Source: Bacteroidales bacterium GP3
GTDB lineage: Bacteria > Bacteroidota > Bacteroidia > Bacteroidales > Muribaculaceae
Assembly: GCA_001701075.1 (NCBI GenBank)
Contig: DAAK01000016.1
Span: forward strand, 1-20,511
Direction: 5' to 3'
DNA length: 20,511 bases
Part shown: positions 6,476 through 14,119 of the stretch, one piece after another
Layout: each line of letters begins with the position of its first letter
How positions within the stretch are numbered: the first letter of the stretch is position 1
Program-made: the position numbers and the translations under genes
Notes under the pieces: model-generated
Told to the model about the DNA's origin: nothing
What the model saw: only the letters and a program-made list of their open reading frames with translations
The model's database searches: none

Positions 6476-7789
6476 AATGGTCTTTCTAAAGTACAAATAA
6501 TATAGTATCGCAGCCCCGAAGAGCGCAAACGAAAAACTATAGTACACTCCGACATTCCCCATATCGAGACCGGTTGCTAACCAGAACATAGCTGGCACTC
6601 CAATCAAAATGTAGGCTATCAGAGATACCCATAAGAATGGTCTCGTATTTCCGGTTCCCCTCAAACCATTGGCAAATGTCAGCTGAGTTGCGTCTCCAAA
6701 CTGATACAATACCAATGGAATTATCAGAAGTTGGGCTGATGCGAGCACTTCACCATCAGGTGTGAAAAAACCTGCCAGATTGTCTCCCCAAACCAAAAAT
6801 ACAACTGAAGCTATTGCTGCAAGGATCATATTCAGATGCAATCCAGCTATTGTGATGCGCCTCACACCTGGGATATCATCGGTGCCAGTGCAGTTGGAGG
6901 CGCGTATCGACACGGCAATCCCGAAACTCATGAATATCATGAAACCCAACTGCGAGATTGTGTTGATCACCTGATAAGCAGCCAACTGAATTTTGCCAAA
7001 CCATCCGGTCACTATTGCGCCGAGACTCCATAGCCCACACTCAATGCCAGATTGAATCATAACTGGCCATGATGTTCGCCAGACTATTACCCTGATATAT
7101 CCAACATGGCTGGCTCCCATCGCTTCCTTCTTGTAGGGACGATATCGCTTGGAAATCATGAATACCATCAGAATGGCAATTGCCGAAGCTATCCGAGCTG
7201 TTAGTGTTGAGATGCCAGCTCCATTCAGTCCCATTTCCGGAAATCCCCATTTCCCATAGATTAGTACATAGTTTCCCAATATATTCAGCGCATTTGCCGA
7301 CAAAATGATCCACATTGGCATTGCTGTATCGTTGACAGCGTTTGCTGTCTGTTGAGAGCAGTTGAAAATGGCCATTGGGAAGAGCGAGGCCAATATTATC
7401 AGGTAATATTCCCTGATCAACGGCATAAGTTCTTCCGGTTGTCCGAAACAATCAAGGAAGAAATAAAGTATTGCCATTACTACAGTCAGCCCAACCGATA
7501 GAAATGAATTTACTTGCATACCCGCTCTAAGCGTCCTTCCTGCACCCTCATGGTCATTCCTGCCAAATAATGCTCCTATGAGAGGCGTGATTCCGGATGC
7601 AAAACCAATCTGCATCACCGCAGGAATCATGAACATGGAGTTGACAAAAGCTGCTGCCGCCAGTTCATCCACTCCATACGCTCCCACCATTGCGGTGTCA
7701 GCAAATGCCACCGCAATGATTCCAAGCTGAGTTGCCATCACCGGCATCCCCAACATGAACAGCGTCCCATATTCCTTTCTATAACTCAT
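6455..7789 (-). CDS. MATE family efflux transporter
   Basis: Cation-coupled multidrug/toxin antiporter of the inner membrane. At 444 residues it has the usual MATE length, with about twelve hydrophobic segments in two homologous halves. The first half begins YGTLFMLGMPVMATQLG and contains the family-typical DTAMVGAYG stretch near residue 31. Pro and Gly in the helices at equivalent positions of the second half support the duplicated fold. Its ATG overlaps the stop of the upstream phosphatase gene by four bases, so the two are probably translationally coupled. The C-terminal residues lie in a heptamer array. Substrate cannot be predicted. Confidence 0.93.
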   Translation of the reverse strand: MSYRKEYGTLFMLGMPVMATQLGIIAVAFADTAMVGAYGVDELAAAAFVNSMFMIPAVMQIGFASGITPLIGALFGRNDHEGAGRTLRAGMQVNSFLSVGLTVVMAILYFFLDCFGQPEELMPLIREYYLIILASLFPMAIFNCSQQTANAVNDTAMPMWIILSANALNILGNYVLIYGKWGFPEMGLNGAGISTLTARIASAIAILMVFMISKRYRPYKKEAMGASHVGYIRVIVWRTSWPVMIQSGIECGLWSLGAIVTGWFGKIQLAAYQVINTISQLGFMIFMSFGIAVSIRASNCTGTDDIPGVRRITIAGLHLNMILAAIASVVFLVWGDNLAGFFTPDGEVLASAQLLIIPLVLYQFGDATQLTFANGLRGTGNTRPFLWVSLIAYILIGVPAMFWLATGLDMGNVGVYYSFSFALFGAAILYYLYFRKTIREMRGA

Positions 7790-8292
7790 AGTTTAATTGA
7801 TTCATAAAGCCCCTCACATCCATCCTCTATAAGATCCAGTGCATTCTCAAACCCCTGAGCCCCATCGTAATATGGATCAGGAACACAATCAGCCCAAGGA
7901 TGAAGCGTGAAATAGTCGGCCATCTTGACTACCTTTTTCTCATCTTCCGGAGTTGGTGCCATGGCTCTAAGTCTATCATAATTCGAATCATCCATTGCCA
8001 CGATTATGTCAAATCTGTCAAAATCCGACTCCCTGACTTGTCTCGACCGATGAGTCAGATTAAGACCACGTCTCTGTGCATGCACTCGCATTCGATTGTC
8101 GGGCAGATCACCGGCATGTCCGCCATAGAGCCCTGCCGAGTCAATCTCAAACCTGTCTTTTACTCCTCGTTCCTCTACCAATCGCTCCATTACCCCCTGT
8201 GCCGCCGGACTCCGGCATATATTCCCCAAGCACACAAACAATATTCCTATCTTATCATTTTCTTTTTGTTGAATGTATCTCTTGTTTTTCAT
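7786..8292 (-). CDS. Low molecular weight protein tyrosine phosphatase
   Basis: Cytoplasmic phosphatase of the LMW-PTP family. The P-loop CLGNICRS gives C-X5-R-S with nucleophile Cys21 and Arg27. The general acid Asp is in DPYYDG (Asp139-Pro140). 168 residues is slightly long because of a charged N-terminal extension of about 14 residues before the first strand (IGILFV). The four-base overlap with the MATE gene indicates an operon. Such enzymes act on phosphotyrosine proteins, for example in capsule synthesis; here no tyrosine kinase is nearby, so the target is unknown. Confidence 0.94.
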   Translation of the reverse strand: MKNKRYIQQKENDKIGILFVCLGNICRSPAAQGVMERLVEERGVKDRFEIDSAGLYGGHAGDLPDNRMRVHAQRRGLNLTHRSRQVRESDFDRFDIIVAMDDSNYDRLRAMAPTPEDEKKVVKMADYFTLHPWADCVPDPYYDGAQGFENALDLIEDGCEGLYESIKL

Positions 8293-8315
8293 ATTTCTGA
8301 TATTGATAATCTTTG

Positions 8316-8346
8316 CAAAGTTACAAATTATTGATCAACTTTGAAA
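8316..8346 (-). promoter_or_regulatory. Promoter for the phosphatase-MATE operon
   Basis: On the minus strand TTTC (8343-8346), 19 bases, TAACTTTG (8316-8323). This matches the Bacteroidota consensus except for one base of the -33 element. Transcription would start about 18-20 bases before the ATG at 8290-8292. Confidence 0.5.
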
Positions 8347-8355
8347 GTTTTTTAG

Positions 8356-8363
8356 TAATTTTG
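8356..8363 (+). promoter_or_regulatory. Possible rpoN -7 box
   Basis: TAATTTTG fits the TAnnTTTG -7 consensus; only a weak TTG lies at the right distance upstream (8331-8333). If used, transcription would begin at or next to the ATG at 8368. The real start would then be leaderless, or the in-frame ATG at 8395. Confidence 0.4.
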
Positions 8364-8367
8364 CATT

Positions 8368-9762
8368 ATGGAAAAGAGTCGCCAGAACATCGCAATGGAG
8401 CAGCGCCTCACACAGCGCCTCACACAACAGCAACTTCGATTCGTGAAGATGCTTGAGATGACCGCGCCTGAACTCGACGAGGAAGTAGAGCGTGAGATGG
8501 AAGCCAATCCCGCTCTTGAGGCTGTCGATGGTGAGTCATACCATGACCCCGAACCCTCCGCTCTCCGCTCTCCGCTCTCTCACATGCGTTCCTCCTCTTC
8601 CGACGACTTAACCGAAATGCCGGTTGCCGACGCAGCTCCGTCACTCTACGACTCCTTGCTCTCCCAACTCGGTCAGTTGCATCTTGATCCCGACGTACTC
8701 ACTGCGGCACGCTTCATCGTCGGTAACCTCGACTCCAACGGTCGTCTGCAACGCGATCCCGCTTTCCTTGTCAACGACCTTGCTTTCTCAGAGGGTATCG
8801 ACCTCCCGCAATCGGTCATGGACCATGGACTGGCCGTCGTCCGTACGCTCGAACCACATGGCGTTGGCGCCATTTCCCTTGCCGATTGCCTTTCGATTCA
8901 ACTCGGGTTCCTCCCTCCTTCCCAAGAACGCGATGACGCTCTCCGAATCCTCAATGAGCAATATGAGGCTTTCTCTATGTTGCATACCCATCTCCTTGTC
9001 TCTCGTCTCCGTATCTCTCAGCAAAGGGTTGATGCCGCCATCGGCCTCATACGCACACTCAATCCCAAACCTGGAGCCTCCGTTGATTCTTCAGCCGTTG
9101 GCACAAACACCATAATCCCAGACGTTATCATCGACACCTCAGGCGACCAACCCGTAATCACACTTAATAATCGCATCCCAGAGCTCCGAATCAGCGAGAC
9201 TTTCTCTCAAGCAGAAACAGATATGGAGAAACGGATGGAGAAACTCAAGAACAATGCCGACCGTGAGTTTATCCTTAATCGCTTCTACGATGCCCGCGAT
9301 TTCATCAAATCCCTGCAGCTCCGTCAGCAAGCTTTGCTTTCGGTTGTCACTGCCATCGTGAAGTTGCAGCGCGAATATTTCGACACGGAAGACATCTACC
9401 GTATGCGCCCGATGATGATCAAGGATATTGAAAAATTGACAGGGCAGGATGCTTCCGTCATCTCCCGTTGCACTGCCAATAAATATGTGGCGCTTCCTTG
9501 GGGAATCCTTCCACTTCGTTTTTTCTTCAGCGATACAGTCGGCGACAATGCCGGTGAAGAAGATACCGATGCGTTGACTAATCGGAAAATTGAAGCTGAA
9601 ATCCGTCGCGTTGTTGATGCCGAAGACCGCAAACATCCATTAAGCGACGAAAAAATAACCCAGATGCTGACTGCCGATGGCCTGAACATAAGCCGCCGCA
9701 CAGTCGCCAAATACCGTGACCGCCTCGGAATCCCCCCGGCCCGCCTCCGCAAACAAATCTAA
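8368..9762 (+). CDS. rpoN: RNA polymerase sigma-54 factor
   Basis: Alternative sigma factor that needs AAA+ enhancer-binding proteins. In 464 residues the three standard parts are present: a Gln/Leu-rich region I (about 10-55), which interacts with activators; an acidic and Ser-rich linker (about 55-85); and the core-binding and DNA-binding parts. The RpoN box is SRRTVAKYRDRLG (RRTVAKYRDR at about 443-452), with the preceding helix-turn-helix. Two starts are possible, ATG 8368 and ATG 8395 (codon 10); the promoter-like box at 8356-8363 favours the second. A 12-base in-frame duplication (8401-8424) makes QRLTQRLT. Heptamer units (8556-8576) lie in the linker. It stands just before glnN, though I saw no -24/-12 site in front of the nitrogen genes. 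Confidence 0.95.
   Translation: MEKSRQNIAMEQRLTQRLTQQQLRFVKMLEMTAPELDEEVEREMEANPALEAVDGESYHDPEPSALRSPLSHMRSSSSDDLTEMPVADAAPSLYDSLLSQLGQLHLDPDVLTAARFIVGNLDSNGRLQRDPAFLVNDLAFSEGIDLPQSVMDHGLAVVRTLEPHGVGAISLADCLSIQLGFLPPSQERDDALRILNEQYEAFSMLHTHLLVSRLRISQQRVDAAIGLIRTLNPKPGASVDSSAVGTNTIIPDVIIDTSGDQPVITLNNRIPELRISETFSQAETDMEKRMEKLKNNADREFILNRFYDARDFIKSLQLRQQALLSVVTAIVKLQREYFDTEDIYRMRPMMIKDIEKLTGQDASVISRCTANKYVALPWGILPLRFFFSDTVGDNAGEEDTDALTNRKIEAEIRRVVDAEDRKHPLSDEKITQMLTADGLNISRRTVAKYRDRLGIPPARLRKQI
8556..8576. repeat. Heptamer repeat inside rpoN coding sequence
   Basis: Three perfect CTCCGCT units followed by a degenerate CTCTCAC. Twenty-one bases equals seven codons, so three units preserve the frame. 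They encode part of the PSALRSPLSH stretch in the linker between region I and the core-binding domain. Confidence 0.8.
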
Positions 9763-9865
9763 CCTCTTTCAATATGCCGCGAATCTCAATATTTGTTGGA
9801 ATTATGCCATAAAATCATCTTTTTGTTGAAAAATTTGCAATTTTTGAAAAATTTTTAAAGATTTT

Positions 9866-9897
9866 TTTGCACATTCAAAAAATATTCTGTAATTTTG
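9866..9897 (+). promoter_or_regulatory. Promoter of the glnN leader transcript
   Basis: TTTG at 9866-9869, 20 bases, TAATTTTG at 9890-9897: a full match to TTTG-N19..21-TAnnTTTG. Predicted transcription start is near 9903, leaving a leader of about 260 nt before glnN. The stretch 9763-9865 is AT-rich and holds a repeated TTGAAAAATTT-like word but nothing else I could identify. Confidence 0.75.
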
Positions 9898-9918
9898 CGC
9901 CGTAAACAGGAAAATCTT

Positions 9919-10035
9919 ATGGTAAGATCATTTTTTAATATTGCCCAGCAACAAAATCAGCAGCAGAACTTGAATAATGTTCAGGTTCGCTTGTCTGTGT
10001 TTTCTCACCGCACCAGTCCGGTGATGATAATTTGA
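9919..10035 (+). CDS. Glutamine-rich leader peptide of glnN (putative)
   Basis: A 38-codon ORF in the glnN leader. It starts with ATG at 9919 behind AGGA (9908-9911, seven bases away) and ends with TGA at 10033-10035. Gln occupies codons 10-12, 14-16 and 22; Asn occupies codons 7, 13, 17, 19 and 20. That is 12 of 38 residues being amide amino acids, just upstream of a glutamine synthetase. The C-terminal third (VRLSVFSHRTSPVMII) is encoded by a segment that can pair with the following hairpin. The layout (promoter, short ORF with runs of codons for the pathway product, terminator-like hairpin, biosynthetic gene) is that of classical attenuation. No homologue was searched. A chance ORF is possible, but the codon bias matches the neighbouring gene's product. 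Confidence 0.7.
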   Translation: MVRSFFNIAQQQNQQQNLNNVQVRLSVFSHRTSPVMII

Positions 10036-10069
10036 TGCAAGGCAAGCTTGGAAATATAAAGAGGCTGGT
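9989..10069 (+). promoter_or_regulatory. Alternative pairings in the glnN leader (candidate antiterminator)
   Basis: Three helices can be drawn. GCTTGTC (9989-9995) pairs with GGCAAGC (10041-10047), with one wobble. TCACCG (10005-10010) pairs with CGGTGA (10019-10024). ACCAGTC (10012-10018), in the loop of that hairpin, pairs with GGCTGGT (10063-10069), with one wobble. The last would remove the 5' arm of the terminator-like hairpin, so it is the candidate antiterminator. A ribosome reaching the leader stop codon would mask 10012-10018 and favour the terminator. A ribosome stalled at the Gln codons would leave it free. Confidence 0.5.
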
Positions 10070-10104
10070 TTCCCCTTAGGGAAATTAGCCTCTTCTCCAT
10101 TTTT
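10059..10104 (+). terminator. Terminator-like hairpin in the glnN leader (attenuator)
   Basis: A continuous 16-pair stem, 10059-10074 with 10079-10094, containing two G-T pairs (10067/10086 and 10068/10085) and a CTTA loop. It is followed by CTCCA and TTTTT (10100-10104). The five-base gap before the T run makes it weaker than a textbook terminator. Position between the leader ORF and glnN (ATG 10162) suits conditional termination. Confidence 0.65.
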
Positions 10105-10161
10105 AGATTTACCCTCTTGAATTTTTAGAATAATCAGGTAATTAATCAAAATATTTAAGTT

Positions 10162-12348
10162 ATGAGTAAACTTAGATTTGACGTTGTTCAGGATGCCTTC
10201 AAGAAAAAGGCTCTCGACGTAGAGAATCCCGAATCTCGCCCTTCCGAATATTTCGGCGAGCTCGTCTTCAACCGCGACAAGATGCGTAAGTATCTCAAGC
10301 CCTCTACCTACGATGCGCTGGTAGCTTGTATCGAAGGTGACAAGGCTCTTGACCGCGATATCGCCGACCAAGTGGCTGAAGGTATGAAAGTGTGGGCAAT
10401 GGAACATGGCGTTACGCATATCACCCACTGGTTTCAGCCTCTGACTGAAGGCACTGCTGAGAAGCATGACTCTTTCATGGAGTATGATGGCAAAGGTGGT
10501 ATGATCGAGGAGTTCAACGGTAAATCACTTTTCCAGCAGGAGCCAGACGCTTCATCATTCCCTAATGGCGGTATCCGTGCCACTTTTGAAGCTCGTGGTT
10601 ATACTGCTTGGGATCCGACATCACCGGTTTTCATCCAGGGTGATACCCTTTGCATCCCGACAGTATTCATCTCTTACACTGGTGAGGCTCTTGACTACAA
10701 GACTCCGCTTAAACGCGCTCTAAAGGCTGTCAGTGATGCAGCCACTCCCATATGCCAGATGTTCGACCCCAACGTAAAGAAAGTTTACTCCTATCTTGGT
10801 TGGGAACAGGAATATTTCCTCGTTGACGAAGATTTCTTTGCTGCTCGCCCCGACCTCATGCTCACCGGTCGCACTCTTATGGGACATGAGTCTTCGAAAA
10901 ACCAGCAGCTCGACGACCATTACTTCGGAGCAATTCCATCTCGTGTGGCTGCTTTCATGCGCGACATCGAGATTGCCGGCTATCGTCTCGGTATTCCTTT
11001 GAAGACACGTCATAATGAGGTGGCTCCTAACCAGTTTGAGCTCGCTCCAATTTATGGCGAGACAAATCTCTCCAACGACCAGAACCAGATGATAATGAAT
11101 CTGATGAATGATATCGCCCGCAAGCATAAATTCGTGCTCCTGCTCCACGAAAAACCATTCGCTGGAATCAACGGAAGCGGTAAGCACAACAACTGGTCGC
11201 TTGGCACCGACACCGGCACTCTGCTCCTCGCTCCTGGCAAGGATCCATTGGGCAATCTGCAGTTTGTGACTTTCTTCGTTAATGTCCTGATGGCAGTGCA
11301 GAAACACAATGCTTTGCTTAAGGCTTCTATCGCAACTGCTACCAATGCTCACCGTCTCGGTGCTAATGAGGCTCCTCCAGCTATTATCTCCTCATTCCTT
11401 GGCAAGACTATGACTGAGGTGCTCCGCAAGCTCCTTGTCATGCCTTCCGATACTCCTATTGAGATAGCTGGAAAGAAGGGCGCATCGGTAGGTCTCATCG
11501 AAATCCCTGAGATTTTCGTTGATAACACCGACCGCAACCGTACTTCTCCGTTCGCTTTCACTGGCAACCGCTTTGAGTTCCGTGCTGTGGGTTCAAGTGC
11601 TAACTGCGCAGGCGCTATGACAACACTGAACGCTGCCGTGGCTGACCAGCTGATGACTTTCAAGGCTGACGTGGACAAGGAAATGGCTTCCGGCAAACCG
11701 ATGACTGTGGCTATCATGGATGTGCTGAAACCGATGATCGCTGACATTATCGACACTGTTTGTTTCGATGGCAACGGATATACCGAGGAATGGAAAGAAG
11801 AAGCAAAACGTCGTGGCCTTGACACTGAAGTAAGTGTGCCCGAGATGATCAAGGAATTTACCAAGCCGGAGGCTGTTGAGATGTTCACTCGCACTGGTGT
11901 CTACACCAAGGCTGAGCTCGAGGCCCGCAACGAAGTGAAGTGGGAGACTTATGTCAAGAAGGTGCAGATTGAGGCTCGTGTACTCGGAAGAATGGCTATC
12001 AACCATATTATTCCAGCTGCTCTTGATTACAAGGCTAAACTTCTCAACCTTATCACTCAGATCAAGGATGTATATCCTGATAATTTCAAGGTGATGGCTA
12101 AGACTGAGATGACGCTTCTTGAGAAAGTCACAAGACTCGTAGAGGAAATCCAGGAACGTGTCTCCGATATGGTCAATGCCCGTAAGGCAGCCAATAAGAT
12201 CGACAACGAATATGAGAAGGCAAAGGCATACTACGACATTGCTGAATCGCTCTTCGCAATACGTCGTCCGATCGACAAACTTGAGGAAGTGGTCGACAAC
12301 GATATGTGGCCTCTCCCGAAATATCGTGAGCTCCTCTTCATCAGCTAA
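10162..12348 (+). CDS. glnN: Glutamine synthetase type III
   Basis: ATP-dependent amidation of glutamate to glutamine in the cytoplasm. 728 residues is the size of the GSIII family first described from Bacteroides fragilis, much longer than GSI or GSII. Characteristic segments are GGIRATFEARGYTAWDPTSP, the metal/substrate motif HNEVAPNQFELAP (His284-), the ATP-site GSGKHNNWSLGT (338-), and NRFEFRAVGSSANCAG (about 469-). The start follows an A/T-rich leader and matches the family N-terminus. It is the first gene of a nitrogen block. A Gln-rich leader ORF and attenuator-like hairpin lie upstream, suggesting control by glutamine supply. No adenylylation-type site is expected in this class. Confidence 0.97.
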   Translation: MSKLRFDVVQDAFKKKALDVENPESRPSEYFGELVFNRDKMRKYLKPSTYDALVACIEGDKALDRDIADQVAEGMKVWAMEHGVTHITHWFQPLTEGTAEKHDSFMEYDGKGGMIEEFNGKSLFQQEPDASSFPNGGIRATFEARGYTAWDPTSPVFIQGDTLCIPTVFISYTGEALDYKTPLKRALKAVSDAATPICQMFDPNVKKVYSYLGWEQEYFLVDEDFFAARPDLMLTGRTLMGHESSKNQQLDDHYFGAIPSRVAAFMRDIEIAGYRLGIPLKTRHNEVAPNQFELAPIYGETNLSNDQNQMIMNLMNDIARKHKFVLLLHEKPFAGINGSGKHNNWSLGTDTGTLLLAPGKDPLGNLQFVTFFVNVLMAVQKHNALLKASIATATNAHRLGANEAPPAIISSFLGKTMTEVLRKLLVMPSDTPIEIAGKKGASVGLIEIPEIFVDNTDRNRTSPFAFTGNRFEFRAVGSSANCAGAMTTLNAAVADQLMTFKADVDKEMASGKPMTVAIMDVLKPMIADIIDTVCFDGNGYTEEWKEEAKRRGLDTEVSVPEMIKEFTKPEAVEMFTRTGVYTKAELEARNEVKWETYVKKVQIEARVLGRMAINHIIPAALDYKAKLLNLITQIKDVYPDNFKVMAKTEMTLLEKVTRLVEEIQERVSDMVNARKAANKIDNEYEKAKAYYDIAESLFAIRRPIDKLEEVVDNDMWPLPKYRELLFIS

Positions 12349-12361
12349 TTAGATTACAAGT

Positions 12362-12396
12362 GGTCTCCGCTGCAGTGCGCGCCAGCAGCGGAGACC
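12362..12396 (+). other. 12-bp hairpin between glnN and the PII gene
   Basis: Perfect arms GGTCTCCGCTGC (12362-12373) and GCAGCGGAGACC (12385-12396) with an 11-base loop containing GCGCGC. The following bases (CCCAATAAAAA) carry no T tract. It is therefore more likely a transcript-processing or stabilising element, or a Rho-type end, than an intrinsic terminator. Confidence 0.6.
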
Positions 12397-12425
12397 CCCA
12401 ATAAAAATTCTTAAGGTAAAAGATT

Positions 12426-12773
12426 ATGAAAAAGATTGAAGCTATTATCCGAAAGACTAAGTTTGAGGAATTAAAAGCCGCTTTGCTTGATTCGGATATC
12501 AATTGGTTTGAATACCATGATGTCCATGGAATAGGACAGGCGCGACAAGAGAGAATCTATCGTGGTGTGCAGTATAGCACCGACGTAATTGAAAGAGTGC
12601 ATCTTTCAATTGTATGCCGCGACCAGTTTATAGAGCCTACCGTCAAGGTTATTCTCGACATTGCTCATACAGGCGACGTGGGCGACGGACGCATCTTCAT
12701 TAGCGAGGTGCTCGATGTCTATAGCATTCGCACTGGAAAACACGGCGAAGAAGTGATCGCTGACCAACTCTAA
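12426..12773 (+). CDS. glnK: PII nitrogen regulatory protein
   Basis: Trimeric signal protein that binds ATP/ADP and 2-oxoglutarate; when adjacent to amtB it usually gates the ammonium channel, hence the GlnK assignment. 115 residues. The N-terminus MKKIEAIIR, the T-loop with YRGVQY (Tyr50, equivalent to the modified Tyr51 of enteric PII), the B-loop TGDVGDGRIF and the C-loop RTGKHGEE are all visible. Compared with E. coli GlnB the stretch between Gly37 and this Tyr is one residue shorter and its sequence (QARQERI) is quite different. GlnB versus GlnK rests on context. It is 77 bases after glnN and 117 bases before amtB, all on one strand. Confidence 0.92.
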   Translation: MKKIEAIIRKTKFEELKAALLDSDINWFEYHDVHGIGQARQERIYRGVQYSTDVIERVHLSIVCRDQFIEPTVKVILDIAHTGDVGDGRIFISEVLDVYSIRTGKHGEEVIADQL

Positions 12774-12829
12774 TGCCAATTTACAGCGATTAATTTCATT
12801 TACTTCCCATTTTTTTAACTTATTGGTTT

Positions 12830-12864
12830 CTAATGATGTCCTTTATTGAAAAATAAGGGATTAG
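12830..12864 (+). other. Imperfect hairpin upstream of amtB
   Basis: CTAAT (12830-12834) with ATTAG (12860-12864), and CCTT (12840-12843) plus ATT with AATAAGG (12852-12858), around a GAAA loop, with unpaired bases on both sides. It is weakly supported. It lies 26 bases before the amtB start and has no T tract directly after it. Confidence 0.25.
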
Positions 12865-12890
12865 GAAGCTATTTTTAAAATTTTAAGGTA

Positions 12891-14099
12891 ATGGATACAA
12901 ATATTTTAGATTCTATTAGCGGCATAGATACTCTCTGGGTAATGCTCGGTGCTATGCTTGTGTTCTGGATGCAACCGGGTTTCGCGCTCGTGGAGGCTGG
13001 CCTCACTCGTGCTAAAAATACTGCCAACATTCTAATGAAGAATTTCTGCGACTTCATGTGCGGTAGCGTGCTTTACTGGATTCTCGGTTTCTCTATAATG
13101 TTTGGCGCTGGAACCGGTTTTATCGGCTGGGATGGCTTCTTTGCCATGTCAAACTTTGGCAACGACAATCTTCCGCCTGCAGCCTTCTTCATATTCCAGA
13201 ATATGTTTTGCGCCACTACTGCTACAATTGTTAGCGGTGCTATGGCCGAACGTACAAAGTTCTCGATGTATATGATCTATTCTATCATCATCTCAGCTGT
13301 CATTTATCCTATCTCCGGTCACTGGGGATGGGGTGGCGGATGGCTCGCCGAATTGGGATTTCATGATTTCGCCGGTTCCACTATTGTTCATGCCTGTGGA
13401 GGAGCCCTTGCTCTTGCCGGTGCAATGGTTCTCGGTCCACGTATCGGTAAATACGACAAGAATAAGAAAAGCCGAGCTATCCCAGGTCATAATCTAACGC
13501 TCTGTGCTTTAGGTGTGTTCTGCCTCTGGCTTGGATGGTTCGGGTTCAACCCTTGTTCTACTCTTTCCCTTACTGGTGAAGGCGCTTTCGTTGCTTCCCA
13601 TGTGTTCATCACTACCAACATGGCGGCTGCTACCGGTGGTCTTGCAGCGTTGGCTTATACTTGGATTGTGGATGGAAAACCTTCTCTGTCGATGGTTTGC
13701 AATGGTGTCCTCGCTGGTCTCGTAGGAATAACCGCAGGTTGCGATTGTGTGCCAATTTGGGCTGCTGCGGTTATCGGCATTGTGGTTTCTGTAATAATGT
13801 GTCTTTCTGTCTCTTTCCTCGACAAGACTCTCAAGATAGATGATCCTGTCGGTGCTGTCAGTGTCCATGGTGTCGGTGGTATCGTGGGTACTCTTCTGAC
13901 TGCCGTTTTTGCATTTGAAGATGCCGGAGTATCTTTCGGAGTTCAGGCTCTCGGGACTTTCGCTGTTGTGGCTTATGCTTTTGTTGCCGGCTACATAATG
14001 TTCACCATTATCAATAAGACTGCTGGTCTTAGATGTGGCAGAAGAGAGGAAGAAGAAGGTCTCGATGTATATGAGCATGGCGAATCATGCTATAATTAA
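12891..14099 (+). CDS. amtB: Ammonium transporter
   Basis: Inner-membrane ammonium channel of the Amt/Mep/Rh family. 402 residues with eleven predicted membrane helices. The pore histidines are visible in STIVHACGG and SVHGVGGIVGT. The N-terminus (LWVMLGAMLVFWMQPGFALVEAGLTRAKNT) is highly typical. No long N-terminal signal sequence precedes the first helix. The cytoplasmic tail ends EGLDVYEHGESCYN, the conserved Amt tail that contacts GlnK. Located directly after the PII gene, the usual glnK-amtB pairing. The segment of about 185 bases after it holds a long inverted repeat. Confidence 0.97.
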   Translation: MDTNILDSISGIDTLWVMLGAMLVFWMQPGFALVEAGLTRAKNTANILMKNFCDFMCGSVLYWILGFSIMFGAGTGFIGWDGFFAMSNFGNDNLPPAAFFIFQNMFCATTATIVSGAMAERTKFSMYMIYSIIISAVIYPISGHWGWGGGWLAELGFHDFAGSTIVHACGGALALAGAMVLGPRIGKYDKNKKSRAIPGHNLTLCALGVFCLWLGWFGFNPCSTLSLTGEGAFVASHVFITTNMAAATGGLAALAYTWIVDGKPSLSMVCNGVLAGLVGITAGCDCVPIWAAAVIGIVVSVIMCLSVSFLDKTLKIDDPVGAVSVHGVGGIVGTLLTAVFAFEDAGVSFGVQALGTFAVVAYAFVAGYIMFTIINKTAGLRCGRREEEEGLDVYEHGESCYN

Positions 14100-14119
14100 C
14101 CGCTGATATAAAATGTATT

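Noticed and set aside
9914..9928. Small hairpin ATCTTA-TGG-TAAGAT over the start of the leader ORF, as a translational switch
   Set aside because: Six AT-rich pairs with a three-base loop are too weak to claim regulation, though it overlaps the ATG.
9928..10467. Minus-strand frame of 179 codons across the glnN leader
   Set aside because: It runs antisense through the glnN start and the leader structures; no family resemblance and no promoter. The plus-strand short ORF explains the region better.
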